64,000 bases of DNA, taken from assembly GCA_030704615.1 (NCBI GenBank), contig CM060733.1, positions 32,550,001 to 32,614,000 of the forward strand, in the 5' to 3' direction. The notes below the pieces were generated by a model. It had not been told where the DNA came from. It made no database searches and worked only from the letters and a program-made list of their open reading frames with translations. Origin of the DNA: Takakia lepidozioides (Eukaryota; Streptophyta; Takakiopsida; Takakiales; Takakiaceae). Of the stretch, positions 52,401-64,000 are shown piece by piece. Both the position numbers and the translations under genes were made by a program. Numbering within the stretch: the first letter of the stretch is position 1; each line of letters begins with the position of its first letter.

Positions 52401-55400
52401 AATAACCCTGGTGAGTGTGAACCGCACAAAGCTCCAGGTGAGTTAGTTTCCTGCGGGATCAATGGCCGTAAGGCTATGCCAAGCCAACGTTACTACGGAA
52501 CCGCATCATACATTCCATCTACACATAATTTGAAACCCAGAATGCAATAATGCATAAGTCTAGGACAAAAGGCCATACCTCTGATGCCCTTCAAAATTAC
52601 CTTTTACTCTCTACTTAGGACGTAAATTTGGTATGTACCTGGACAGCCTTGTCCTGATTTCTGGTGAGGGAGCATGCAAATATGAGGAGGCGATAGGTGG
52701 TCAAATCAGGCTTCACTCCTGTTGTCTCCATCTCATTCAACACAGCCATAGCTCGATCAAACCGTCCCTGCTCCCCACATTAGCACCCTTTTAACAATGA
52801 AGGGAGCAGGAGACGAAGCATAGGAGAGATGAGGAACAGATAGACATAGACATATGGTCCTCACAGGAGTCAGTAGTACAGGAGAGAATAAGAGACACAG
52901 CACAAATACTGTATGTGGAGGATCTCACTTAAGTGCATAGTGGCAGCAGCAAGGGATCGGACATGATTAAAGCACCAATGAGAAAGCAACCATACATCCA
53001 TGAGTCAGCCTACTCTTGCTACGGCTTTGATACAGTCAGTGCCGATATCTCTGCCGAAGACACTAGTTTTAAACCAAAGGACTGACGATTAAGCAACCAC
53101 CACCAAAAGAGATGTTCATGCAACCCTTCAGATAATAGCCTCTCCAGAGGCGCAGTGGTAGGTTTGCCTTACACATGTACATCATAGTAACCAAAACAGC
53201 TCCACCTGATACCACACAAACTAAAGGAGAAAGTAAAAGTGCTCACTCCAGAGCCAAACAAGGCCAAACAAGTACTTACACAATGACATGCCAACAACCT
53301 GGGAGAGAATTACCAGGAGAGAATTACCTGGGTGGCAAATCCCAAGATGAGGGGATTGTAACAATGACTGTTGGGCTGCACACCAAGCTCCTTCATTTCT
53401 ACGAACATGCCATATGCCTTCTCCATCTGGTCCGTCCACAATGCAGAGATGGAATCTGTAAGAATTTGCGATCAAATGCTCATATAGGACCCGCTTTAAC
53501 TTTCAGATTGCATGAGCAGCTGCAGTACACAAAGCAGAGATTGCTGTTGGGGGTGGGAGCAAAGGGGTTTATGAGAGAGAGAACGTTGTTTTTCTTGTTC
53601 CGAGTGGTAAAAGAAAAAGGGTAGAGGCAGCAAACTAACGTCACCAAGCTTGACACAAGCGCTGACAAGAGAGTTGTAGGTCACCACAGATGGCTGCACC
53701 CCCAGCCTGCACATGGCCGCCTTCATCTCCAATGCCTGCCCCCAACCAGATAATCCACTGTTTGAGAGGCGCTTCATCTCCACATTGTCCCATGGATTCT
53801 CGGCCTCCTGGACATTATCAAGTTTCTTGCCTTCTTTCTCTCTCTTCTTGCTCGTGGCAAGAAAAGCAGGACACCGAACATCAAAATCTCCATGTAATTT
53901 TCCCTGTTGTGCTACCTTGCCCCCTTGGCCCTGTGTTGAAATTCTAAAGTATTTTCTTTCTTTGTCCCTACCAATGTTCAAGTTCCCTACTTTATCTCTT
54001 CTGATGCACCTTTGAACTACAAGAAACATCACTCTCCCTCACGCAACAGCATGCTTTCTTAGATCATGTCAATACTAGTCCTACACGCAAAATTCCCTAT
54101 AAGAGATTCTTCGAACGAGCGTTGGGGCCATTGGAGGGTTCAAAACCCTCAGGGAAGTATGCTTTCAAGGATACACACATTTCAGCAGGAAAATTCTCAC
54201 CCTCTCTTATAGGTTTGTAACATTCAAACACGCACCTCTTCGAGCATGGTCCAACGAGCAAACTCACGAATAAAAGGATTGAAAGAGAATGGCGATAGCT
54301 CCAACTTTCTCCTCTGCATCTCATCTAAGAAATCCAGACCTTGAGAAACCTACAACCATTTAGGATATAGAAACTGTTCAAAAATCTGGACTCTCACAAA
54401 GCATAAGAGCAATAAACACCTTTCTTTTCTGTAACACAACCCTTGACCTTGGGTTCTGCTTCATCAGCCTGGAAAGAAAGAGCATATGAGATTGTCCTTG
54501 CTTATGGACTACTCACCGTCATGGCCAGTTTGTGAATTATTCATCCTCAGGAGAGAAAACCTTACCTCACCCTGTCTGCAGGAAAAATCAATGAGGATGT
54601 TGAAAACACAGGCTGCCCCCTTCACATTGAACCGCTCCTCCACATCTCTAAAGGCACTTACTGCTTCATCCAGCTACAAAGCCAGTCCACAGTGAACGCA
54701 CAATAGGTACTTGTAACCGAGGTTTTCTTGTACCAAACTTCCACTCAATGCTGATTGTAACCTGTAAATACTTTAAGCTTTCCCTTCACCCTCCCTTCAC
54801 CTTTCTCAACCTCCCTCTCTAAAATCTTGAAAGGCAAACTTTCACAGAAGAACCAAAACGCAGTTTAATTCCATACCTTGTGGCTTTTAGCATACCCAAG
54901 AATAAAGGTGTTCAAGTAGTAACCCATCTGCTCCTCACTTGTACCTGTGCCATCCATTCACACACTAAGACACTCTTGTATTCAGCATCTGACTAGGCTC
55001 CACATACTGCCCTGTATCAGTAGGCATTATACACAACTTTGTTGGTAGGGCAGAGCAAGAAGACAGAGGGAGTGCTCTGCTGTAGAGTTGCATTGAACTT
55101 CCACAACAACAAGTATCTGCCAGCAGTTGCTTACCCTTCTCTTTCAGTATAGAAAAACTATGTAAAGCAGCCTCCCGTTGGCCATGCTTGCCAAGACACT
55201 GAAACGCACTGGTCACACTAGCACTGGAGTTTATTGTGGGCAGCACTTTGGGAAGTAACTCCAGCAGCTCTGGAATTTTTTCGTCCTTTGAAAATACTGT
55301 CAAGAACCAGGCTACCCTGACCATGTACGCCATGTCCCCCCATGCCATCGGATCATGCCTGCCCCGTCAGTCTGCCTCCTTTTCAACCATTCAACCCTCT

Positions 55401-57907
55401 CTGTTTCTTACCTTGCAAACAGCGTCTAATGATACATTCTCTTTTGTTGTTTTTTCTCTTCCAATTGCTGCTCTGAAAAGTTGTGCTACCCATTTCTTCT
55501 TCCAAAATATTTCCCTGGATTGGTCGTCTTGAGTCTCTCTTTGTCTCTCACACACCACGGAGAAACTCTAAAAACCTCCGAACCATCCCCTGGTACTGCA
55601 TTCAAAATACAGCTCCAGGAGTAGCTCAATTTCAGGAACACAGGTTGAAGTGGAGTAAGGTTAGTCACCATCTAGCGAAGCAGCCATCTTCACGTTTTCA
55701 CTCTTGGATTCAAGGTAGAGCGTCTTAGCCCTATCAAAGTTACACAGTCTCAGTGCTAGCTGGATTTCATGGTACTTGAAGACTCCATCAAACGGGACTC
55801 CATCCTCCTCCATGTACTTCGTAAGCTCTTCGAACTCGGCAAGCTTTCCCTTTGCAGCCAGCCATGCCATGATTGGCTTGTAGGTCAGGATATTAGGTAG
55901 AATACCCTTCTCCCGCATCTCTCGCAAAGTCTCAATGGCTCTTGAGGCCCACACCTCCCGCTTAGCGGGTTCGGGACGGGCAGTGGAGCCTGGTTCCTCC
56001 TCCTTCACCCACAATTGCAAGAAATCAACATATCGGCAGGGATATTTGCAGGTCACATGCAATCTGTACCTACAACCATGGAATGGACCAGCAGTGCTAA
56101 CACAACAAACCTATGATGCCATTGTAAAGCTAGGGAGGCCTCAAGTTTGCCATGGTTTCCAGACTATCTAGAGAAAAGGCCACACACATCCACAAGTATA
56201 TAAAAAAGGACAGTGTCATGCAGTCGAATAAAAACAATTAAGGTGGTTACATTCCTCCCTTCTGCAATGAGAAATTGCTCTAATATGAGAGAGGAATGTG
56301 AACTATGGAAAACCTATGATAAACAAGGTTCTAACTTTCTGTGATCAGCTTCACAACACTTGGCTGACTTTACCTTCACCACCATATCCATAAATGCTCT
56401 AATCAAAATTGTGTAGGGGACCACATTGGGAGCCACCCCAGCCTGTAACATGCGTTTGAACACTGGGAGGACAGACTCAGGCCCCAGCTCTCGCACACAC
56501 TGTGTCATTAACCGAGAGTACATGATAACATTCATGTCCTCCCCTGTGGACCCTCCTTTCTCCGCCAGATCGTCATGAACCACCAACATCTCCTCAAACC
56601 TCCTTTGCTTCACAAGGTTAAAGAGCCTTCGTATGCTCAGCACTCGAGGGACATCACTCATGATGTCAGACTGCTTGTGCGCAGACATTCGCGGCCACCC
56701 ACTTTTAGTTACCTTTGGGGCTGTTTGATAAAAGCCAACCTCATTTGCATCGTCATCCCCAATATCTGGTGATGCAATAACGGCAGTATCACCATGTGTG
56801 TTTTCAGATTCTGCAAATATTTCAAAACAAAACTGTCAATGTGAGAGCCTTGTAAACTCTGAGGTCACATTTGAGTGGGGTAACCTGAGATTAAAGAAGA
56901 GCTTTCAAAGATGAAAACAAATGAACCAGAACAAACCTTCAATACAAAGACAAACAGAATTCATGGGAAGCCCGCATATCTGTGGTCACGTTTTACAACC
57001 CCTCTGAAGCTTCTATCATTTGATATAGTGCCCTTTAATGCACAGGAGTGACATAAATCTGAGAGCATTTTGTCAAGAAAGTTGAGCACACACTGTGGTG
57101 CCAGTACTTCTTGACTGTTTCTGATTGGTGCAAAGTTCAGAGCATCAACCTGTCTTGTCTACACTTGAAAGAAAACGATCTGCTGAACAGCTCCGGTGAT
57201 AGTTTTTGAGGAAAAAATCACGATCTCTGATAGAAGGATGTGGTTGATTTGTCTCATAGTCAATTGATTCTCTGAGTTATGAGACAGCATCCCAATTTCC
57301 ATGTGTGTGACTCTTGGCCTCTACAACCGTCACCAGGCAAGTCAGAATTTTCTTGCCAAAATTAGAAAATGGTCATATGTGACCACGTGGGTATGGCCTC
57401 CAGCTGATGCATTAGGCTGTAAGCATCGGTTCTGCTTCGAGTTGGATTTGGACCTCTTGCAGCAGACAGGGCAGGTTTGGCAGACCCAACTTGTCGGTGG
57501 CTCTAAATTAACCATTACTCATAGATGTTCTATGATGGAAAACCTAGTTAGTGAATTAGCCATAATTGTAATCTCAGTACAGAGCACGTATCTTTACTGC
57601 CAGAGCAAAGCGATTAGGTGTGTTACAGTGGAATGCAGCTATAATGTGCCCAATCATGATTGATTGCTGTGACAAACAGAGTTCTCTCAGACGTTCCAAG
57701 GTCATGTAATAAGAAATTTACGTGATGCCCCCAAGGACATAGAAAGCTTTGGTACCAGAAATGTCCATTACATTTGATGATCAGTCCAAAACACATACCA
57801 GAAGGCCATGAATTCTGAGCCAGAGCGAGAGAGAGAGTCCGAGACGACGTCGACAATAGGCGCTCAAACACAGAGGGACGACGCATCGTACGCACGACGC
57901 GCGCCAT
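49467..57907 (-). CDS. intron-rich PPR protein, probably organelle-targeted
   Basis: Exons read by eye: 57907-57799, 56810-56374, 56002-55669, 55296-55135, 54944-54877, 54673-54566, 54468-54420, 54339-54236, 53735-53640, 53426-53328, 52767-52639, 52156-52052, 51716-51549, 51165-51002, 50617-50548, 50151-49916, 49716-49467. Phases join into one frame of about 895 residues ending DILL. The 5' edge of exon 3 and the exon 7-8 borders are the least certain. The N-terminus MARVVRTMRRPSVFERLLST is Arg/Ser-rich and lacks acidic residues early on, like a mitochondrial or plastid presequence. P-type PPR motifs recur (VAPNVVPYTILIRAF, VQPSVVTYNSLVSACVKLGD, VQPNSHCYNPLILGFA, VKPDLTTYRLLIFACS, IKPNQSIFTVMSTVFAKCGN), several with one motif per exon. 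No DYW domain. It likely acts in organelle RNA processing or translation. Confidence 0.85.
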
Positions 57908-58074
57908 AGCTTCACCACGCTTTCCACTCCTTGCATCCGCCTATTTGTCTCTTTCTCTCCACCGCCCACACAGATCTAAATCTTGCAGTTACAGCGGCAA
58001 AAACCTGTGTAATGTAGAGCTATAAACAGCACCTCCATTTGCATCCACCCCAATGTGTCACATTCTGGCCCCCG

Positions 58075-58125
58075 TCTCTCTCTCTCTCTCCCTCTCTCTC
58101 CTTCTCCCTCTCCGTTCCAAGCCTC
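58075..58125. promoter_or_regulatory. CT-rich tract upstream of the intron-rich PPR gene
   Basis: CTCTCTCTCTCCCTCTCTCT-type sequence about 170-220 bases upstream of the ATG at 57907 (GA-rich in the gene's sense). Such tracts are common near plant transcription starts, but no TATA box or start site can be fixed. Confidence 0.3.
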
Positions 58126-58853
58126 CCCCAAGGAGCTGGGGGAGATAAACCCTGACCTTTCTCCTCCAACACTCTTGTGACCTTTTGTCGGGCGGACTCT
58201 TCGTTCGTCCAAACCACCGTTCCCCTCAAACGAAGTGGAATTTCGTCCACTTAAGTTTCCTTCAAAGACGCGCCTCGTCCGTCCATCTTCGTTCACATTC
58301 CCTTCAGGTGTCCTCCACATTAGGCTTTATTGGCTGTCTTGTAGAGAGAGACTTTGCGGAGACATGCAAGTCAATGGAACTGATTGGTGTGTTGTGCTGA
58401 GTCATGCTCCCTAGTCTTCCCTTCCTCTTATGTTGTGCCAAAGCAAAGCAAGAGAGCCAATTGCTGTTTGAGGCTTGTTATCACATGGGGTTTGTTATCA
58501 AGAAAAGTGATGGAGGTCTATATACTCTAACAACATGAATGATTTTTCTTGTATTTATATTAAAAATTGCTGCTATGTATTCTGCACTATTGTGTGAAAA
58601 TGTTTGATGGATGATAATGATGTAATATTGTCATACAATATCATTGTACGGCATGACTACCATGTACAGGTATATATGACTTGCAATTGATATATTTGTG
58701 CAAAAAGCTATTCTCGGAGCCAATAATCTTTCTTCTAATCCATTGATTTTTTCAGACGATGATGTTTTTATTTAGTGCAATTGTAGTAGGCACAATATAG
58801 GAAGATAATAAGAATAATGTAAGAACTTAATGCACACGTGCAACCTCTGACAG

Positions 58854-59316
58854 GATGGTACATCGGTTTCCGGCATGTCAAATCCTCCCCACCCTCTCTT
58901 TAGAGTGACATGGAACTGAAGGAGTGTAAACTCGAGTCGGGGTTACACTGGGTTACACGACGAGGTGTGTAACTCCACTTGGGGTTACACAGAATCGATG
59001 TAACTCACACTTGGTCTCGAAATTTGTCCAAATTTGGTTAAGTATAAAATGGACTAACAAGAGTTACATGAGAAAACGGGATTATAGAGGGTTACACCGA
59101 CCAAGGTTACACACAAGTGCCACCCATCAAGAATTGAACGCTGAATCATGCCGCCTGCAATGCTACCACCTTTCCATCATGCTACCCACCGCAGCTTGAA
59201 ACCCACTTGGATTATGAAGTATTTAATAGTGAAACCGAGGTAAGAAGAGGTGGGGAGGATTTGACAGGGGGCCGCCGGAGGAGCCCAGGCTGCCGGAACC
59301 CGGCGAAAGTACCATC
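58854..59316. mobile_element. MITE-like element with terminal inverted repeats
   Basis: Outer ends GATGGTAC (58854) and GTACCATC (59316) are inverted, and an inner TIR TGTCAAATCCTCCCCACC (58877-58894) has an exact 18-base complement at 59249-59266. Inside are five GGTTACAC repeats. On the minus strand a tRNA-like stretch (GCGTTCAATTC with an upstream GGTGGTAGC block) is also present. No coding capacity and no clear target duplication. The superfamily is not identified. Confidence 0.7.
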
Positions 59317-61234
59317 AGATCACAAGCGTCCATTAAGTTCATACATTATTCTTATTGACTTCACACAATATATTTAGAACATTTATTTATTTCAACTTTG
59401 ACAGAAGAATAGTGGATTATCATTTATTGATAATACTTGCATTATAGATGGAATACTTTTCCACAAGGTAAGCTAGCCCGCCGTATTCTCTCCTAGTGTG
59501 ATGAGACAACAAATTGCAGCAGAACATTCACTGCGTCGAAGAGCAGCTCTCCCTTCATGGAGAGAGCTGGTCCACTTTAACACAAGATTCAATGCTCATT
59601 GTTGGTACAGTGGGTGCCATTGTTATAAGAGGGGAAAAGGATGGAGGAGCACTTGCAAACCAGCACCATGCGGCAGTAATGAAAAGTTTGGATCCCCACT
59701 TCATCTCCTCCCTCTACTAGAATTGAACTGCAAGTGAACCTGCTTCCTCAAGTAGCCACTAGAGGCTTTGGTAGCTTTGAACCAACCAGAAACGGGGTGA
59801 TTATTCCCCAACATTGATCCAACCATTATATAAACCATCACTAAAGTAACATGTCCTCAAGTAGCATGCTGAAAATACATTGGCATACAATGAATAATCT
59901 TTCAACTCTCCAAAAAGATTTGAGTGTTGATGTGTCCAATACTAGTTTACAACCAAGCCCAGATCAAAAGATGAGCGACATACTCAAAATCGGGCATTGT
60001 TGGGTATCCGTGTCATGCCTGAAGCACTCACATTATGTCTTCGCCGATAGTATACAAGGGGCGAACACAAAGCCAGTGACGCTATGACAATGCCCTGTCA
60101 AACAAAGGAAAAACAAGTCAATCCCTTACTTCATAAGTGGTTTTCATTTTAGTATCAGACTGCTGGAAGCTAGATAGAAAAGATCCTAAAATTATGTAAT
60201 ATCAACCCAGCCATATATCTTGACACAGGGTCTCAAGAGCCAGATTTTGCACTAAGTCGCTGAATGATGGGTCTGGGTCATTCCTTGTTACTGAGTCAAC
60301 ATACAACAGATGGCCCAGTGCTTAGGGCACAAGGTAGCCTTACAAGCGACCCGTGACCTCCTCTCCCTATGTGCAGGACCATTGCCTCCCCCTTTTAAGA
60401 TGGGCAACTGGAGGCTTAGAACACAAAAGGTCAGCTCCATATGAGGGGCACAATCTGCCAAGCCTGAAGAAAATCGTATTCCTACTTGACTGTCCATTTC
60501 CAAGCACCTGAGGGTCAAATCCCTCCAATGGAATTTGCTGTTCATCGCCACTGGAAACTACTCTAAAAGACTGCACAAGATCTGTCCTCAATGCTATTCC
60601 AGGCACCCCTACTGAGATTTTCCCACAACCAGTGCTTGTCCACTGGAGGAGGGCTTAATGTAGGGCAGGGAAAACGGCTCTTGTAGACAAATATAATAGC
60701 TGAATTTGGTTGATAACATGCCAACAGACAGATCTCCCCTTTCGTAAGTACTACCCCAAGCTCACATACATACTAGGAAGACAGATAGCTCCATCACGAG
60801 TGAGGCTTGTAGCTGAAAGCCCAAAGTACTGCATAAGCATCTTTCACATATCAATTTTATCCAAAAATGAAACCGGGGTAATTATTAAGAGGCACACCTT
60901 TACTCCCAAACCCATGCCCACACTTTGTTTTGATAGAGTACTACATCAACTTCCACAACAGGAAATAAGAGAGCAAAAGGACATAATACATCCTCACAGC
61001 TTTTCTACATTATAGAGTTGCCATGCCAAAGGTAGACTTTATCTTGCTCTTTCCTAGAGTGCCCCCAATATTGTGTTGACAGTTTGTTCTGGTGAAGTAC
61101 TGCGCCCCTCCCACTCACAGAGCTATTCCTCTCCCCTTCTTTTTCATCTAGCATCCCTCAGATCACCATTGGTATGCATAATACTGCTCTTCAATATCTC
61201 AAGTCCAATAAATGTATATGACTCGACAGCTCAC
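59317..61234. other. no supported gene; may hold a missing last exon
   Basis: Several short frames on both strands, none convincing. The 3' exon of the gene that starts at 63986 should lie here if it has a C-terminal transmembrane segment, but I could not identify it. Confidence 0.35.
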
Positions 61235-63986
61235 CTCAAATTGCAACACAGTGAATTTATCTTCCTTTGGCTCTGCAGGTCTGCAGACCTTATAGGTATG
61301 GTAGACACGCAACCCAGATTCGAGTGTAAAGTTTGGAACCTCCAAATGTGTATCTCCCTCCCTTGACTGCAGCCGTCGACGTTCATGCAACTCTTCAACT
61401 ACTTTATCAACGTCCTCCATCTCTTTCTTTTGTCTGGCCTCACTTTCGCTCGTCCTTATCTCTGTTGAGGCATCTCCTTTGCCAGCTTTATTGACACCCA
61501 GAATGAACCCAAATGTAAGGCACTGGCACAACATTTGTAGGACCAATGCATATGAAACAAGCATACACACAGCAACCACAGCCAGCCAGAACAGGTGAAG
61601 ATGTCAATGATGCAAAGGGAAATGCATAGATTTCCATCTGATGGATCATGGGTCACCTAAGGCTGGCAAGGAGATTAACTAAAATAGCATCACTGACTCT
61701 GAGATGCTACACCCGACCACAATAGTTATGAGATTTTTTTACAGAACACTGTGCGGAAGAGGCAGAACACCAACTGACCTGAACAAGATCTAACATGGCT
61801 GCTACATAAACCTGTAAATATCTGCAAAACTACTAAAACCCTAATGAATTTCAAGTCAAAAGCCAAGTTCCAAAAATTACATGGTTTTCTGTCTGGTCCT
61901 GTGTGCGGTCAGCACGGATCATTTGCCCATGCAGTGCAGCTGGAGGAACTCAGTCTGCAAGGCAGTTGCGGGGAAAAAGACTCGTACACTTAAGCAACCC
62001 TTCCTACCATGGTACATGCTAATAGAGAAAATCATCTTCTAACACTGACCACTGAATTCTTCGGTTTCAGTGCCTTCATGCGTGGATAGGTCCACCTTCT
62101 CCTCAATCTTCGTTTTCATCTCCACACATTTGTACGGCTGATGGTAGCCCGATGTCTTGCAGGAATACTTGTCTGCTTGCTGCCATTCAGTGGAAAACAC
62201 AACATTAGAAAAGGATAGTCCCTGGTGTAGGGCCAACGACTCAGCTCGGACACTTCAGTATCAGAATATACTCATGCCGTTCCCTGCGAATGTTGGCTTG
62301 CCATAGCCTTACAGCCATTGACCTCTTAGGTGTCAGAGAGGGTAGGGACGAGAGAGGGAGTGAGAAGAAAGAAGCGTGTCCAAGGGAGGCTGAAGGGCAA
62401 CCAGAGAGGAAGATAAGTAGGGAGGGATATCAAACAATCATTTGATTGCAAATGACAAACGTGACTGGAAAAAGAGCTAGTGCAGCAATCCCACATCTGT
62501 GAGTTTGAGGAATATGTGATCACCTTCTCAAAGTGGGAGCAGGGCATACAAGGGCCTGATGGCTTGCACATGAAACTGCTGTTTCCTTGGCTCTCCTTGT
62601 AAATGGTCTCATGCTCTTCATTCCTACACCAGAACAGTGTTATCATAGAGTAGCTTAAAGGTACACAGGACTCCAGCAGTAAGCTAATAATAAGCTTAAG
62701 TTGAATAAAGAGCTCGCTCCTTACCTCTCAAACTAAGATTGCCCCTCCTACACAAAGGAAACAATTTACCACACATAATGCTTTTGTGAACAAAAATCTG
62801 AGCGATAGGTCTTCATTTGCATACTTGTGACTGCTTCTGCAACTTTCAGATTCAGTCTGTCAAGCAGGATTAGAGTCTACTAAAATTGCCCAGAGCACTC
62901 TGCAAACGTGGCTTGCCTAGGTTGGATGCCATGAGGGTACCATGATGTTGAGAGAGTCATCAGGAGTTAAAGTTTGGTGTGGGCTCACCCCCAACCAAGC
63001 TTCTTCACCCGGTTGCTGCCTACAATTAGGTACAGTAGGTTCAATCCTCTGAAGAGATTGTCACCAGGTTGTGACCAAACACTGTGAGGTCTGTTCCTGC
63101 CTTCTCAGAAAGTCTTGCTGAATGCAGAATGATACTCACTTCCCTTCCTGATTTGATGAGCTCAGTGCACTAAACACCCCAGTGACTGACAACGTGCAGA
63201 GCAAACATTATGCCAATTTCAAAACCCCAAACATCAACAATGTGGATATGTCACCCAAACAAGGAATAGCCATTTCTATGCCTTCCACTTCTATACTTGC
63301 AAGTTTAGATCTATTGGCCTCGTTCTCCTCCAGCATTCGTACTTTTACACTGGGAAAGTGATCAAAATAAGATAAAGATCGCTACAGAGCCTCACAATAT
63401 TGCAATTGAGCATTTGCAGACTCCATGCCAAGGGCTGGGAATGATAATCTGACGTATTGCCTCAGGGGCATTCAATGACAACAACCCAGAGGTCTTTTAA
63501 GTATCATCGATTCTATAGACCGTGTTTACTTAAATGATCATCACTCCATCTACAGATAACCTCCCATGCAGAGACCTTCTTATTGTATCTTTATTGGAAT
63601 TCGAACTAATGTTGTTTCCCATTTGCATGAAGTTCATGATAAATTCTGTTGATGAAGTGCCATGTAATTAAAAAGAGTCCCTACAGCGGTCAAGAAAGCT
63701 GCTTTTGGCCTAGCTTCTATGTGTTCAGAGCAACAGCCATGTGGATCACGACTTAGAAGTAATAGAAATAGCCCGTACAAGAACCTCCAGGAGACTTCAA
63801 AACGCTACTATGATTCCTGACAAATGCCTGAGGACTTCACAACCCACGGCATCTGGCAGGGAAGAGGGAGTACCAGGCAAGGAAGAGAGCAGAACAAGTC
63901 CAAGGACTTAGGCACAGCATAGCCAGCATGCACAGCAACACCACCAGCGCCAGGCCAAACCGATTGCGACTCCATATCTGGGCCAT
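61235..63986 (-). CDS. small secretory/membrane Cys-rich protein, JTB-like; 3' exon not found
   Basis: Four exons in compatible phase: 63986-63874, 62623-62524, 62179-62050 and about 61485-61235 (the last could start at 61461). The N-terminus MAQIWSRNRFGLALVVLLCM is a signal peptide or anchor. The second exon holds CKPSGPCMPCSHFEK, the third YSCKTSGYHQPYKCVEM and an acidic stretch, the fourth a charged helix and VYHTYKVCRPAEPKEDKF then LQFE. The spacing CxxC-x-F, C-TGY, C and SCR/VCR followed by F--FE resembles animal JTB (jumping translocation breakpoint) proteins, whose transmembrane helix comes next. That exon is missing from my model. The JTB link is inference. Confidence 0.6.
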
Positions 63987-64000
63987 CTTCTTCCACCCCT

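Overview
The window looks like nuclear DNA of a land plant, most likely a seed-free one such as a fern. Two features point there: an intact EIN3/EIL-type ethylene transcription factor, and a long DYW-type PPR RNA-editing protein of the kind abundant in ferns and lycophytes. TTTAGGG telomere-like units and a large load of plant transposons agree with this. The species cannot be fixed from sequence alone.

Layout. 1-6.7 kb: a tRNA-like relic, the EIN3-like gene (1837-3738, +), then non-coding DNA with small repeats and a hairpin. 7.6-19.6 kb: a degenerate tandem repeat split by an ~11-kb Ty3/gypsy element (element 1, 8152-19218). 20.5-28.9 kb: a second, closely related element (element 2) whose 3' half is lost. 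28.9-39.1 kb: a nest of broken elements. It holds LINE pieces, a CACTA-type element with a decayed Transposase_24 (Ptta/En/Spm) gene, a PIF/Harbinger transposase fragment, a possible captured gene fragment, and a family of C/G-tract hairpins. 40.7-64 kb: host genes, all on the minus strand. These are a SARAF-like ER membrane protein, a 1027-residue DYW PPR protein, an intron-rich 17-exon PPR protein with a likely organelle-targeting N-terminus, and a small secretory or membrane Cys-rich protein that resembles JTB.

The main discovery is the gypsy family. Between protease and reverse transcriptase both copies encode a cytosine-5 DNA methyltransferase with motif I, the PCQ catalytic motif, ENV (lost in element 2) and motifs VIII-X in Dnmt3-like order. 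Gag, protease, methyltransferase and RT appear to have been one frame, interrupted in both copies by a stop at the same codon between methyltransferase and RT (TAA in one, TAG in the other). In both, the stop is followed by the CAR-YYA context known from tobamovirus readthrough. Beyond the integrase core, element 1 carries a broken PHD finger where other plant gypsy elements often carry a chromodomain. The element therefore could have both written DNA methylation and read histone marks. Neither copy is intact: element 1 has an internal inversion and several frame breaks, and element 2 has stops and deletions in the methyltransferase and a truncated RT.

The host genes show no operon-like logic. 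The two PPR genes belong to organelle RNA metabolism; the SARAF-like and JTB-like proteins belong to the secretory membrane system. All functional statements come from reading motifs by eye; no database search was run.
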